Assembly (NCBI GenBank): GCA_033032865.1
Contig: JAWHQI010000202.1
Location: 3,534,001 to 3,598,000, forward strand
Length of the DNA stretch: 64,000 bases
DNA from: Dactylorhiza incarnata
Taxonomy: Eukaryota > Streptophyta > Magnoliopsida > Asparagales > Orchidaceae
Direction of reading: 5' to 3'
Of this stretch, positions 11,297 to 22,019 are shown one piece after another. Both the position numbers and the translations under genes were made by a program. Every line of letters begins with the position of its first letter. Positions within the stretch are counted from its first letter, which is position 1. The notes under the pieces are model-generated. The model did no database searches. It saw nothing but the letters and a program-made list of their open reading frames with translations, and had not been told where the DNA came from.

Positions 11297-13140
11297 CTAG
11301 ACCATACTTGATATATATCTAGGACTTCATTACCATTTTTTGTGCACATTAAGCATTATGTTGCTGTATTCTCAATTAAGATTGATTGTGTGTCCTCATA
11401 TATTTTCACCCACGATAAAATTCAATTAAGATTGATTTTCTCTCTATGAAATATTTTTATGTCAACATCTTTCACATTTTTGCTATGAACCTTGGCCCAA
11501 CGAAACTCACCCACTCATAACGGAGCTTTCAGAGATTTTCTACTTTTTACAAAATGCCGCTACCTTCAATTTGTTACAAACCCTAAATTTTATTCCTTTG
11601 CTAACCATAAAAGTGTACAGGTTTCATTTGATCAAACATACTTTAGTTTGAAGGTGACATACACGGAAGTAAAATTGAAATTCTGTAGACTCAGCATAGG
11701 TCATGATTGCTTATAAGGCTATTGTTGAGGTGCAACATGGGTGGTGGGTCAAAATCCAGACGAGGGTTAGCCCAACTTTCAACAGCTATAAATTTTGTGC
11801 AGGCACGGCGGGTGTTCTCGCACCCGATGATTTTCTCCACCTCTATGCGGTTGAACTGACTCGGTTACTCCTATTCCTCTCACGGGCAATGCTCGCAAAC
11901 CTTTCCCTTCCCTTAGGTATGTCTCTTTTATCATACGTCAAAGGATGGTCCCCCTGACCTTCACCCCACGCACCACAAGCTTTTCTTCTATAGTACATTT
12001 GCATAATACTTTAATTCTTTACTGGGCTTTAACAATACACAAGTATAGATCAATTTAACATGTCTCCATTTCCTGGAAGAAGCGTTGTTCCTGAGTCTAC
12101 CTGTTTCTCTCTATTATGGGTAAATCAAAGAAGAAATTTGACTTGGAGGCTCATTAACAATTGACAACATAATAACTCTATTTGTACATCAACTAGCTCC
12201 ATTAGAAAGATTGAAAATCATCCAGTGTATATTTATTGTACAGCCTCATTTTCATTATAAATTTTGAAAATCTTCCACATTATGTATTTCTTCTGCAACC
12301 TCATGACTTCCTTAAGAAAGAGTTCTGTTGTAATCGTTTGGGATAGGTAACCATAAGAACTTGCACCCATGTAAAGCCTCAAACACTATCTCAGCATGAG
12401 AAAATCTCTATGTAGTGCTTATTCTGTGTCTAATATACCTCCTGAAAGGTATTCAATCGAACCTTTAGCCTATATTGGTGCCCCAAAAAATCATCATAGT
12501 TCTCTTACATAGAAATATGATCCGCTCCAGATTTTGGTCATAGGTCGATGAAAGAGAAAGCAAACATGAAAAATGATGATTTTGGACATAATAAAATATT
12601 AGATCTAGAACATGGTGTGGATTTGGCTTGTGGAAGCCGGGCGACTGGGGGTCAAATATTCGATTGTAAAAAATGCGATTGCGTAGAACTCATCACAGCT
12701 GCAGTTGCTAGAGACTGCATAGGTAGCTCTGTCACTGAAAAACTACCGGGAGGCAATGGCTACTAAGACCAGAAAGACATGCTTCAATGATGTAGCAGCT
12801 GATGACGTTGAGGAGAATTGTCTATGAGGAAGGTGCTTGGAGGAGTAGAGAAGTTCATATATGTATTAAAATGTTTTATTTTGTTGTGTTAAAATGAGTA
12901 ATCATTGTATCTTTTTCTCATTTGCTTCTATCATCTACTGCAGCAGTTGAATCAGAGGAATTTAAGGTCAAGTTTCCATATCAATTTGTGATGTATTTTT
13001 AGATTCTCTTAAATTCTTTGCATCAATCTTTAAATCTAACAATATGTTTCACGATTGCGCTCATTTACAAGTTGAAAATTGGCTTTGTATTGTGTGACTT
13101 ATAATCGAATGTAATAAGAACATTTGCAGATATTAGATTT
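11297..13140. other. Segment between the two CACTA genes, not recognised
   Basis: This region does not match the tnp2, DUF or Transposase_24 parts. Positions 11480-11960 and 12540-12830 are less AT-rich and contain short open frames (74, 84 and 72 codons). One of them, starting at 12548, contains CDCVELITAAVARDCIGSS. I recognise none of them. Possible explanations are captured host gene fragments, UTR, or an unrelated small insertion. Confidence 0.4.
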
Positions 13141-13160
13141 TGTTATCATGCAGACACTTG

Positions 13161-13916
13161 ATGGCTCGTAAAAGAACATTTGCTCCAAGAAAACTATTTG
13201 TTTCAAGGGATGACACTTTATCTAGAGATCAACACAATGATGTTGGTGTAGGCCCTCATGTGTGCACTTCAAATGCCCACAAGGAATCACTACATGATCC
13301 AACAACTATGCATTATTTTTCTACAGATGTAAGTTCTGATGAGGATCAACATAATGAGCAAGAAGCTGTAAATCATACTGAGGAAGTCCTAGAAACTTCA
13401 GGTAAATAATGCATGTTCTCTTATATGATTTGCTTTAAATACAAGTAGAATAATTAAAGTTTTTGTGTACGTAGGTACAAATAGAAGTAAAAAGTTGCGA
13501 GGAGCAACGACATGTAAGGATTTTCATCTTATGCCATCAGATAAAGTTATTTTATTGGAGCGAAATAAACATGGACAATTTGTTGGAAGTGGAGCACCTC
13601 AACTTTCATCATTCTTAGGGACACTTGCACGAAATACATCATTATTTCCAATGACCCCTCTATCTTGGACGCATGTGTCCCGATATAGCAAGGAAACTGC
13701 ATGGAGTATGGTTAAGGTGAGTGTACATAAATAAAAATCATGATTTATTGAATATAGTAGCAATTATTTATAAGCTTTATGTTTTATTCATGTAGCAAAG
13801 ATTTCTCGTTTTTGAGACCGACAAAAAGATTATCATGGAACTTCTTAGAGAAAGTTTTAGAAATTGGAAGTCGACTTTTAAAAAACAATATTACGACCCA
13901 TTAGGCACTCCAGAAG
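13161..13916 (+). pseudogene. CACTA second gene (Transposase_24/Ptta-like), 5' part
   Basis: Exon 1 (13161-13401) starts MARKRTFAPRKLFVSRDD and has an acidic middle. It ends at donor GTAAAT. Exon 2 (13475-13716) carries RSKKLRGATTCKDFHLMP, GQFVGSGAPQLSSFLGTLA and PLSWTHVSRY, ending at donor GTGAGT. Exon 3 (13796 on) reads QRFLVFETDKKI...RNWKSTFKKQYYDPLG and is cut at 13916 by the Tat A insertion. These motifs match plant Ptta/En/Spm accessory transposase proteins. The reading frame resumes at 26934, immediately after the AGAAG duplication, which proves the disruption. Confidence 0.85.
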
Positions 13917-14040
13917 TGTTTGTCCGGAAAGCCCGCGACCTCCTCTTGCTGGTCAAATTTTTTTCGGTCTCAGCGGTCTCAGTTTCGGTGACCGCCCAGA
14001 TCGCCAGCTACCTCCTCGACTGGAATTTTCTAAGTGCCGA

Positions 14041-14064
14041 GCGGTCAGAGAAGTGTGAGACCGC
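14041..14064. promoter_or_regulatory. 24-bp dyad GCGGTC-N12-GACCGC in the Tat A LTR, upstream of TATA
   Basis: GCGGTC at 14041 and GACCGC ending at 14064 are separated by 12 bases. A second site, 14261-14284 (GCGGTC-N12-GATCGC), lies downstream of the TATA box. Its 3' LTR copy is at 26787-26810. The geometry is the same as in the 3' noncoding clusters of both Tat elements. Confidence 0.7.
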
Positions 14065-14189
14065 CAGCTTAAGCGGTCTGATCGTTTTTCTTTTCTTTGT
14101 TATTTGTATTCCATTTCCCTGCCCTGGCTCTCCTGTATCCCGGGCAGCCCGTAGTTTTCAGTTCTGCCCATTTGGGCAGCCCCCTCGTC

Positions 14190-14198
14190 TATAAATAG
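14190..14198 (+). promoter_or_regulatory. TATA box of the Tat A 5' LTR
   Basis: TATAAATAG is identical in the 3' LTR (26716-26724) and in Tat B (52188-52196). It is positioned to drive the gag-pol transcript. Confidence 0.8.
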
Positions 14199-14460
14199 AG
14201 GGGTAGGGGTACCAGAAAAAGGACTTTTGGCTCCGAGGCTCCAGCTTACAACCTGTGTAAGCGGTCTCATTTTTTCATGATCGCCTTTTTGTGATCGTTT
14301 TCCCTCTCTTCCAGCATCTTCTGTCTTAGTAACCTGCACTTCGCAGTTTTCTCCCATCCCCTTTTTAGTGTGAATTTTGGAGGTACCATTTTTGGCACCA
14401 ACAGAACGAACATGCGACCTTCAGATTCGAAGTGTCAGGTGAAATTCTTAGACTTTCAAG

Positions 14461-16644
14461 ATGGCTGATCGCCATAGAGGTCTCCCCCTGCGATCTCCCA
14501 GCGTTCCCCCTTCCGATCACAATCTGTTAGAAGCGCTTGAGTGCCGCTTCGAGCTTCATGTTGAACAAGCTCTCCGTGAGGCCGCCCGAGCTAGGCAGGA
14601 TGCCGCCTCTGTTCAGCAGGAGATCGCGCGGTCTCAGCAAGAGGCCGCTCGAGATCGGCAAGAAGTCGTCCGGGCTCAGCAGGAGTCTGCAAAGCAGATT
14701 GAGGCTATGAACCAGGTTCTAGCCGCGATCTCCCAGAAGATCCTTCCTCAAACCTCTCAGGTCGCTACTCCTGACCGCATGGCAGGCGGTCACCCGAGCG
14801 ATCACCCCGTCTTTCAGCCCGCAGCTCCTCAGCGATCTCAGCATGAGGAGTTCACCGCCCGCCGTAATTCATTCCGAGCCGCAGCCCAGGGGCCTCCGGC
14901 TCAAACCCTGAATTTTGAAGAAGGGTTTGCTTACCCACAAGATCCTCCTGCCTCTTTTCTTCCTCCTCCAGGACCTTCTATTTTTGGGGAGCCTTCCCCC
15001 TTTACCGATGAGATTCATCGGGATCCAATTCCTCATGGATTCAGAGAGCCCCGTCTCCCTGTGTATACAGGAGAGACCGACCCGATGTGTCATCTTCAAG
15101 CCTTCGAGTCTGCTGTTGCCCTCAGGACCATTTCAGATGGAGTGAGGTGTAAGTTGATCGTCACCTCCTTTGATGGGTCGGCCATGGAATGGTTCTATTA
15201 GCTGCCCTGCCAATCGATCTCGAGCTTTGCTGCCCTGAGGCAAGAGCTCCTTCTAAGGTTTGCCACCGCAAAGAAAAGGAAGAGTGGTCCTGCGACCCTG
15301 TTCAAGATTAAGCAAGGCGACAACGAGACTGCGGCGCATTTCGTTGACCGTTTTCAGAAAGAGATCTTGGGAGTTAGAGATATGGATCCCGAGCTCTATA
15401 TGGTAGCTTTGATCAGTGGCCTGCAGGAGGGTCCTCTGAAGTTCAAAGTCACAACCAAGGAGCCTAGCTCCTATCAGGAGTTGATCAGCATTGCCAATCG
15501 CTACATAGAAGGGGAGATCAACAACCCTACCTATGTGAGCAATTTGACAAACAGGGCCACTAAGAAAGGCTCTGCGGGATTTTATCCGGCTCCGTCTTCC
15601 TCAAAACCTCGACCAGAACTCCCACCTCCAGCTCCGAGAGGTAAGAATTATTGCAACGGCCGCTTCAATCGAGGTAACCATTCTTTCCCACCTCAAGGTT
15701 CATTTCTTCAAACCCCTGCTACCCCTGCTCCGCAAGTCACCCCAATCCACCAGATCCAGTACGCCCAACCTCCTCTTCTGCCCGTTCCTTCGCTCTACAA
15801 CGAATCCCAAGAGTCTTTTACAGACTTTGGTGTTTCTATGAGTGAAGTGCTCCAAATCCTTCAAAAGCAACCCTTTTTCAAGAAGCCAGCTCCGCTAAAC
15901 TCGGATCCAAAGACCAGAAATCCTACTCTCTACTGTGAGTACCATAGAGATAGGGGACATTTGACAGAGGATTGTAGAGCTCTCCGCCTGTTCTTAGAGA
16001 AGCTTTTGAAGAATGATTCTGCCAAATCCTCAACCTCCAAGGCTAAGGAAGTAGCGGAAGTCCATTGGGAATGCGAAGAAGTGGACGATATTGGCCATCT
16101 CGACAATATCGGCTTTCCCAATGAATGTGTGGATGTTGATGACGAAGGCGCCTTGGGCAATCTCTTCTGCATCCACGGAGGTGCAGGTCCGGAATCTTCA
16201 AGGAAGGCGAGTCTGAAAAGGGTTTATCAATCAGAGGTTGCTGCCACCTCTTCAGCCCCGGTCCGGGGAACGGTCACTTTCGGTGACGAAGACCTTCCTC
16301 AGACCGCGAATCCTTTTGACGACGCGGTCGTCATCAAAGCTGTAATTGAAAATTATACAGTAGAGAAGATTCTGATTGACACGGGATGTTCAGTCAATGT
16401 GCTCTTCAAACCCGCCTTCGAGGCGTTGAAGACAGGTAAAACCCTCCTTTCAACTGAAGGCCCCCTCTATGGTTTTTCGGGAGAGAAGAAAGAAGTAGAA
16501 GGGCTCGTCACTCTTTCTGTGATTCTGGGAGGGATAGTGAAGCTGGTCAAATTTATAGTCGTTGATGCTCCCAGTAGCTACAATGCCATCTTTGGAAGAC
16601 CCTTCTTGAATGCATATCAGGCCATTATCTCCACCTATCATTAG
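14461..16644 (+). pseudogene. Tat A gag-protease, with nonsense codons
   Basis: It starts MADRHRGLPLRSPS, followed by a Gln/Ala/Arg-rich helix (residues about 35-90), the retrotransposon gag domain (PVYTGETDPMCHLQAFESA, DGSAMEWFY) and an unusual zinc knuckle CEYHRDRGHLTEDC (C-X2-H-X4-H-X4-C). The pepsin-like protease follows (LIDTGCSVNVLFKPAFEA; the neighbouring copy has DTGSS). Gag would package element RNA and the protease would mature the polyprotein. In-frame TAG at 15199-15201 (Lys in Tat B) and TAG at 16642-16644 break it. A deletion of about 30 bp near 16010 removes ten codons present in Tat B, probably at an AAG microhomology. Confidence 0.9.
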
Positions 16645-19600
16645 GCGGTGAAGTTCGCCTTGAACGGCAAACAACACTGAATCAGGAGCGACCCAAGGAA
16701 AGCTAGGGAATGCTACATAAAGACGGTCAACATGATCGTGTCCCCTTCTCCCCAAGAAGTCATGATGGCTGAATCAATTAAAGTTCCTGAGCAAATCCAA
16801 ACTGCAGAGGAAATTGAGGAAGGTGCAAGAGATGGAGTTCGCTTGGAACCTGCCCAAGCAACTCAAGAGGTTCGAATCAGCGAGGAAGATGAGAGCAAGA
16901 GCCTCTCCATCAACGCTGAATTATCCGAAGCTGACAAGAGTCAGCTCATCTCTTGCCTTCTGCAAAATCTGGATATCTTCGCTTGGTCGGCGGATGATAT
17001 GCCTGGAGTGGATCCGAATGTTGCTTGCCACCATCTCAATCTTGACCCAAACTTCATCCCGATCCAGCAGAAGAAGAGGTCTGTTGCAACTACTCTAGCA
17101 CAGCCCATCCGTGAAGAAGTAGGGAAGCTCCTGAAGGCAAAGTTCATCCAACCAATCCAATACCCAGAATGGGTGTCAAACGTTGTAATGGTAAAGAAGT
17201 CAGGTGGGAAGTGGAGGATGTGTGTCGACTTTACTAAACTCAATAAAGCTTGCCCCAAGGATTGCTACCCCTTGCCTCAGATAGATTCTTTAGTAGATTC
17301 CGCGGTAGGTTATTCTTTTATGAGTTTTTTAGATGCTTTTTCAGGTTATCATCAAATCAGAATGCATAAACCAGATATACCTCATACTTCATTTATCACA
17401 AATGATGGTTGCTTCTGTTATCTCGTAATGCCTTTCGGGCTAAAGAATGCTGGAGCAACCTATCAGAAAATGATGGATACAGTGTTCAGGAGTCAAAAAG
17501 GAAGAAACCTTGAGGTATACGTTGATGACCTCTTGGTAAAAAGTAAACTATTCTCTTCTCATCTTAGAGACCTCTCGGAAACTTTTGCAACCCTTCGAAC
17601 TTTTAATATGAGGTTGAATCCGTTGAAGTGTGTTTTCGGGGCAAGTAAAGGAAAATTCCTGGGTCACCTCCTTACTCCAGAAGGGCTGGAACCCAATCCT
17701 GACAAAGTGAAAGCTATTCTGGAAATGCCACCTCCCAAGTCCCCAAAAGAAATTTAGCAGCTGGGAGGGAGGATGCCAGGTTTAAGTCGCTTTATCTCCC
17801 GTTCAGGAGATAAGAGTGCACCTTTCTTTAAAACCCTCCGGGGAGGGAGTAGGTTCGAGTAGACAAAGGAATGTGATGATGCTTTCACTCAGCTGAAGAA
17901 GCAATTGACATCAACTCCTTTGCTCCAAAGCCCGCGAGAGGGAGAAAATCTATTTCTGTATATGGGAGTCGGAGCCGATGCCATAAGCTCTGTTCTGGTC
18001 CGAGAGGAGAAAAAGAAGCAATTTCCAGTCTATTACATGAGTCAAATCCTGAAGAATGCAGAGACTCGTTATCCTATTCTCAAAAAGTTGGCTTTAATGC
18101 TTATAACTTCAGCAAGAAGATTAAGACCATATTTTCAAGCTCACTCGATTTTAGTCGTTACTGATCTTCCATTGAAGAGTGTCTTGGAGAAGCCAGATCA
18201 TTCAGGCAGGTTGGCAAAGTGGGCAATAGAGCTCAGTGAGTTTGACATATCCTATGTTCAGGGGATGGCAATCAAAGCTCAAGTCTTAGCGGACTTCATG
18301 GTGGATGCCAAAGAAGTTGAGTCGCAGAAGGGGGTCGGAGTGCCCCTTGCCTGGAAAATCTTCGTGGATGGAGCCTCAGGGAAAAATTCTTCCGGAGCAG
18401 GAGTTGTCTTAATCAACCCAAATGGAGTAAGGATGGATCAAGCGCTGAAGTTCTATTTTCAAGTAACAAACAATCAGGCAGAATATGAGGCTTTGTTAGC
18501 TGGTCTTAAGTTTGCTAGAGAGCTGGGGATTGATGATGTCAAAGTCTTCACAGATTCTTTAGTGATGGCTTCTCAAGTAAATGGAACTTTCGAAACTCGA
18601 GATAGTATTTTAAAGCGGTATCTAACTCTGGTAAAAATCGAGGTAGGGAAGTTCAAAAGCTTTACCGTCGACCATATTTCAAGAGGTGAGAACGTGGAAG
18701 CAGATGAGTTGGCAAAATTTGGAATTCTCTCGGGAGGAACAACTTCGGAATTGTTTCGCCCGACAATTGAAGAAGGAGAGGTCATGGAGATTGATCAACA
18801 TCCGTCTTGGATGGATCCGTTTGTTCTATATCTTTCAACTGGAGAGCTCCATTCATCAATAAAGGATAGGAAAAGGTTTAAACGGAAAACGACTAACTAT
18901 TATCTTGTTGCAGGAGTGCTTTATAGAAGAACTTTCCTTTCTCCATTAGCGCGGTGTGTTTCGGAGGAGGAAATTCTAACGGTCATTCAGGAGGTCCATT
19001 CTGGAGAATGTGGAAGTCACTCTGGAGCTAGAACGTTGGAAAAAAGAATTCTAAGGCAAGGATATTTTTGGCCTCAAATGAGGAAAGATGCGGAAACATT
19101 TGCTAAGAAATGTGTGAAGTGCCAGAAGTTTGCTCCTCTCTAAAATCAGCCGGCTCAACAACTCAAGTCGATAGCAACTCCATGGCCGTTTGCAGTTTGG
19201 GGAATGGATTTGATTGGGACTTTTCCTATGGCAAGTGGGCAGCGTCGATATGTTATAGTCATGATTGACTATTTCAGCAAATGGATAGAGGCAAAAGCAT
19301 TGGCTAAAATTACGACTCAAGCCGTGAAAAATTTTATTTGGGGAGAGATAGTATGTCGACACGGAATTCCAATGGCAATCATCACGGATAACGGTTCTCA
19401 GTTCAATAATTCAACTCTTGTTAATTTCTGTAAACAAATTGGCACTGAGCTACATTTCGCTTCTGTACATCATCCAAGAAGCAATTGGCAAGTAGAGGAC
19501 GCCAACAAACTCATCATAAATCTCTTGAAAAATAAGGTAGAAAATGTCAGGGGCAACTGGGCAGAACAACTACCTTCTGTCTTATGGGCCTTGAGGACAA

Positions 19601-20061
19601 CTCCATGTTCTGCTACGGGAGAGACTCCATTCAAATTATCACACGGTTCCGAAGCCCTTATTCCGGTGGAATTTGAAGTAAAAAGCCCAAGGGTATTATT
19701 GGCACAACAGAATCGAATTGATTGGATGGAAGAAAATGATGAGGAGTTGAAATGTAGCCTTGATTTAATTGAGGAGTTGAGAGATACGGCGATCATCAGA
19801 CAAGAAGAGGTGAAAAGAAGAATGGCGAGGCTATTCAATAAAAATGTAAGAACCAAAGAATTCGCTGCTGGGGATCTAGTCTTGAAGAAAGTAGATACAG
19901 CAGCAAGAGCCGGTTCAGTTGGAAAGCTTAACCCAAATTGGGCGGGACCGTTCGTGGTGAAGAGTGTGCTTAAAAATGGTGCTTACCATCTCCAAACTTA
20001 TGAAGGAGAAGAATTACCTCATTCATGGAGCGGAGATGATCTCAAGCTCTTCTTTTCCTAA
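16645..20061 (+). pseudogene. Tat A pol: RT, RNase H, archaeal-type RNase H, integrase
   Basis: RT motifs: KWRMCVDFTKLNKACPKDC, SFMSFLDAFSGYHQIRM, CYLVMPFGLKNAGATYQKM, and active site YVDDLL near 17520. The first RNase H lacks the usual Asp motif (LYMGVGADAISSVLV), as is typical of Tat. The second, archaeal-type RNase H has FVDGAS, NNQAEYEALLAGL, TDSLVMAS and EADELAK. Integrase has an HHCC-like zinc region (CVKCQKF) and core residues in MIDYFSKWIEA, ITDNGSQF and QVEDANK. Stops: 16678-16680 (TGA), 17755-17757 (TAG), one in FE-TKEC near 17863 (TAG for Trp), and 19141-19143 (TAA). These match C-to-T or G-to-A changes relative to Tat B. The NWQVED motif differs from the usual NGQVEA. Confidence 0.92.
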
Positions 20062-22019
20062 AAAGTTAGTATCTGATTCATTCATTCTTTTTCTCACTTT
20101 TCTTTTCTCAAACATCACGCAGGTATTGTCAAAACATTCGCAATACAAGTGATGGACGACAAGTTTTTTAAAAAAAAAAGGTTGGTTGTTTTTTGAAAAG
20201 CCAAAAACCTGTCAAATGAGACATCGACGGATCCTACTATCTTCCCCCTCGACTTGTTAGCTCGACGTGTAATTCTGCCAGGACCACAGATGTCGGGGAG
20301 ATTTCGAATCTGTGTAGCAGTAGCTCGCCAAGCTCGAGCGGTGGAAGTTTAGGATACCGGGTCCTTGCTGACATCTGGCACACCTCAGCATATCAAGGAG
20401 GTCTAGGTGGCTGGCTCAGCTCTGTCATGCATTAAGAAGGACATTGTTACGATCTTAATGATCTTTCAGGGAAAGCAATGTCGGCGTAGCCTCAGCAGCA
20501 TGACCACACCTGCCCTACCGATCATTTTGGTCTGTAACTTTCGAATACTCGTTGAAGCGTGGTTAGGTAAAGAAGGTCGGAAACATGTATGACCGCCACC
20601 TGAACCTCGAAGTATAATCAATCAGGGAAAGCAATATCGGTATAGCCTTATCGGCATAACCACACCTATCCTACGGATCATTTAGAAATTCTCCTTCTCT
20701 CCTCTTCCCACTTCCCATTTCTACAAAGTCCCATTTATCTCCTAATATTGAGATCGAGCGGTCAGAGGTTTTATGAGACCGCATTTTTCCTCTCTTCAAA
20801 GGGTGACCTACATTATTCATGATTAATAGCTTGAATCTTCTCCAGGATCTGGGTGAAAGTGATCGGCAATATTAATTTTTTGAAGGAAGTTGGAATCGGC
20901 CTTGGTTCGCTGTGATCGCCAGGACTTGGGAAGAAGTGATCGTCGGGCAGGACTCTCCAAAGATGATTGAAATTACAACTCAGGAATCCTTTGTTGATAG
21001 AAATCGGTCTGATCATAATGAGATCGCAATCTGGATATCTCTTATTATTCAAAACTATATGAGAATGCTCTTAATCCTTCATTTCCCATCAAGTAAAAGT
21101 TGGGTTTTCTTCAAAGTAGCGGTCTGAGTACATTGAGATCGCCAGACTGATATTCAAGAAGATTTATTATCAAGTTAATATAACTGTGTTTTAATTTTCT
21201 AGCAAGCGGTCTAATTATGCTGAGATCGCAGAATTGTCATTTTTTATGCGAGGTTCAGGATTTCTATCAAGTTCTCAAACATCAACATGAACTAGAGATC
21301 GACGAAATCTAAAGCGTTGAGATCGAGTGCAAAATCTATTTTAAGAAGAACGTAATCGCGTACGAAGGAAGCTGTAGAGGAAACAGTTAAGATTAAATTA
21401 TTTAGAAACCACAGGAGACCGCCGGTTTGTCTCCTCCAAAATTTGGTTGTTTGAGATTGTCGGTCGGGTCCCCCATTTCTTCAGTGGTATTCTTTTCAGC
21501 GATCTCCAGAAAGGCTGGAATTGACAATCGTCACCCCAAGAAAAGGCTAAGGATAAAACTACAAGGCATCAAGAGTATTCTTCCCAACGCTACGAGCGAT
21601 CAGAAAGAAGTAAGACCGCACTCTGTCCTGTCAATAATATTTAAAGATCATAATCTGGTATAATGAAGATCGCTAGCGACGACCGCCACGAAGAGAGTAC
21701 TGTAAGATGTTTTCTTTTCTAGTACTCAGATTTTCATAAAATAGTACTGGCAATTGGAGGATCGCAATTTATACTTATAAAGTAATTATTCAAAATTTTT
21801 TTATAAAGATCGATAAAATTTAAATGTATTAAAATCGAATACCAATTTCACCTTAAAGTGAAGAGACCGCATAAGGTATAAACAACATAGAAGAAGTATA
21901 AAAGCAGAAATCGGATCGCAAGAGGCAAGAAAGACAATATTATCCTTCATGTTTATTCAAAATATTTAGGTACATCAGACTGGCCGGTCTCCAAAAAATA
22001 AGAATTACATATTATCTAC
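20062..22019. other. Tat A 3' noncoding region between pol and antisense gene 2
   Basis: The first 530 bp match Tat B (58086-58615) closely, including CCCTCGACTTGTTAGCTCG. After about 20590 the two elements diverge. A block of about 60 bp starting GGGAAAGCAATGTCGG (20471-20530) is repeated at 20626-20685. From 20758 to 21700, GCGGTC/GATCGC half-sites recur about every 80 bp. No gene was found. Confidence 0.75.
20758..21619. promoter_or_regulatory. Cluster of 24-bp dyads GCGRTC-N12-GAYCGC in the Tat A 3' region
   Basis: Counted instances: 20758-20782 (N13), 21004-21027 (first base T), 21119-21142, 21206-21229 and 21596-21619. All except the first have exactly 12 bases between half-sites, while the spacer sequences are unrelated and AT-rich. 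Isolated half-sites lie between them. The fixed geometry with free spacers suggests binding by a dimeric protein. Confidence 0.65.

Larger units (their letters stand above)
13917..14403 (+). repeat. Tat A 5' LTR (TSD AGAAG at 13912-13916)
   Basis: It starts TGTTTGTCCGG and ends GGCACCAACA. A TATA box (TATAAATAG, 14190-14198) lies in a C-rich context. Upstream of it are several GCGGTCTC/GACCGC half-sites, including a 24-bp dyad. A second dyad is downstream of the TATA box. Confidence 0.95.

Noticed and set aside
14404..14420. Primer-binding site of Tat A
   Set aside because: GAACGAACATGCGACC follows the LTR but does not begin TGG and matches no tRNA 3' end I know, so I left it unannotated.
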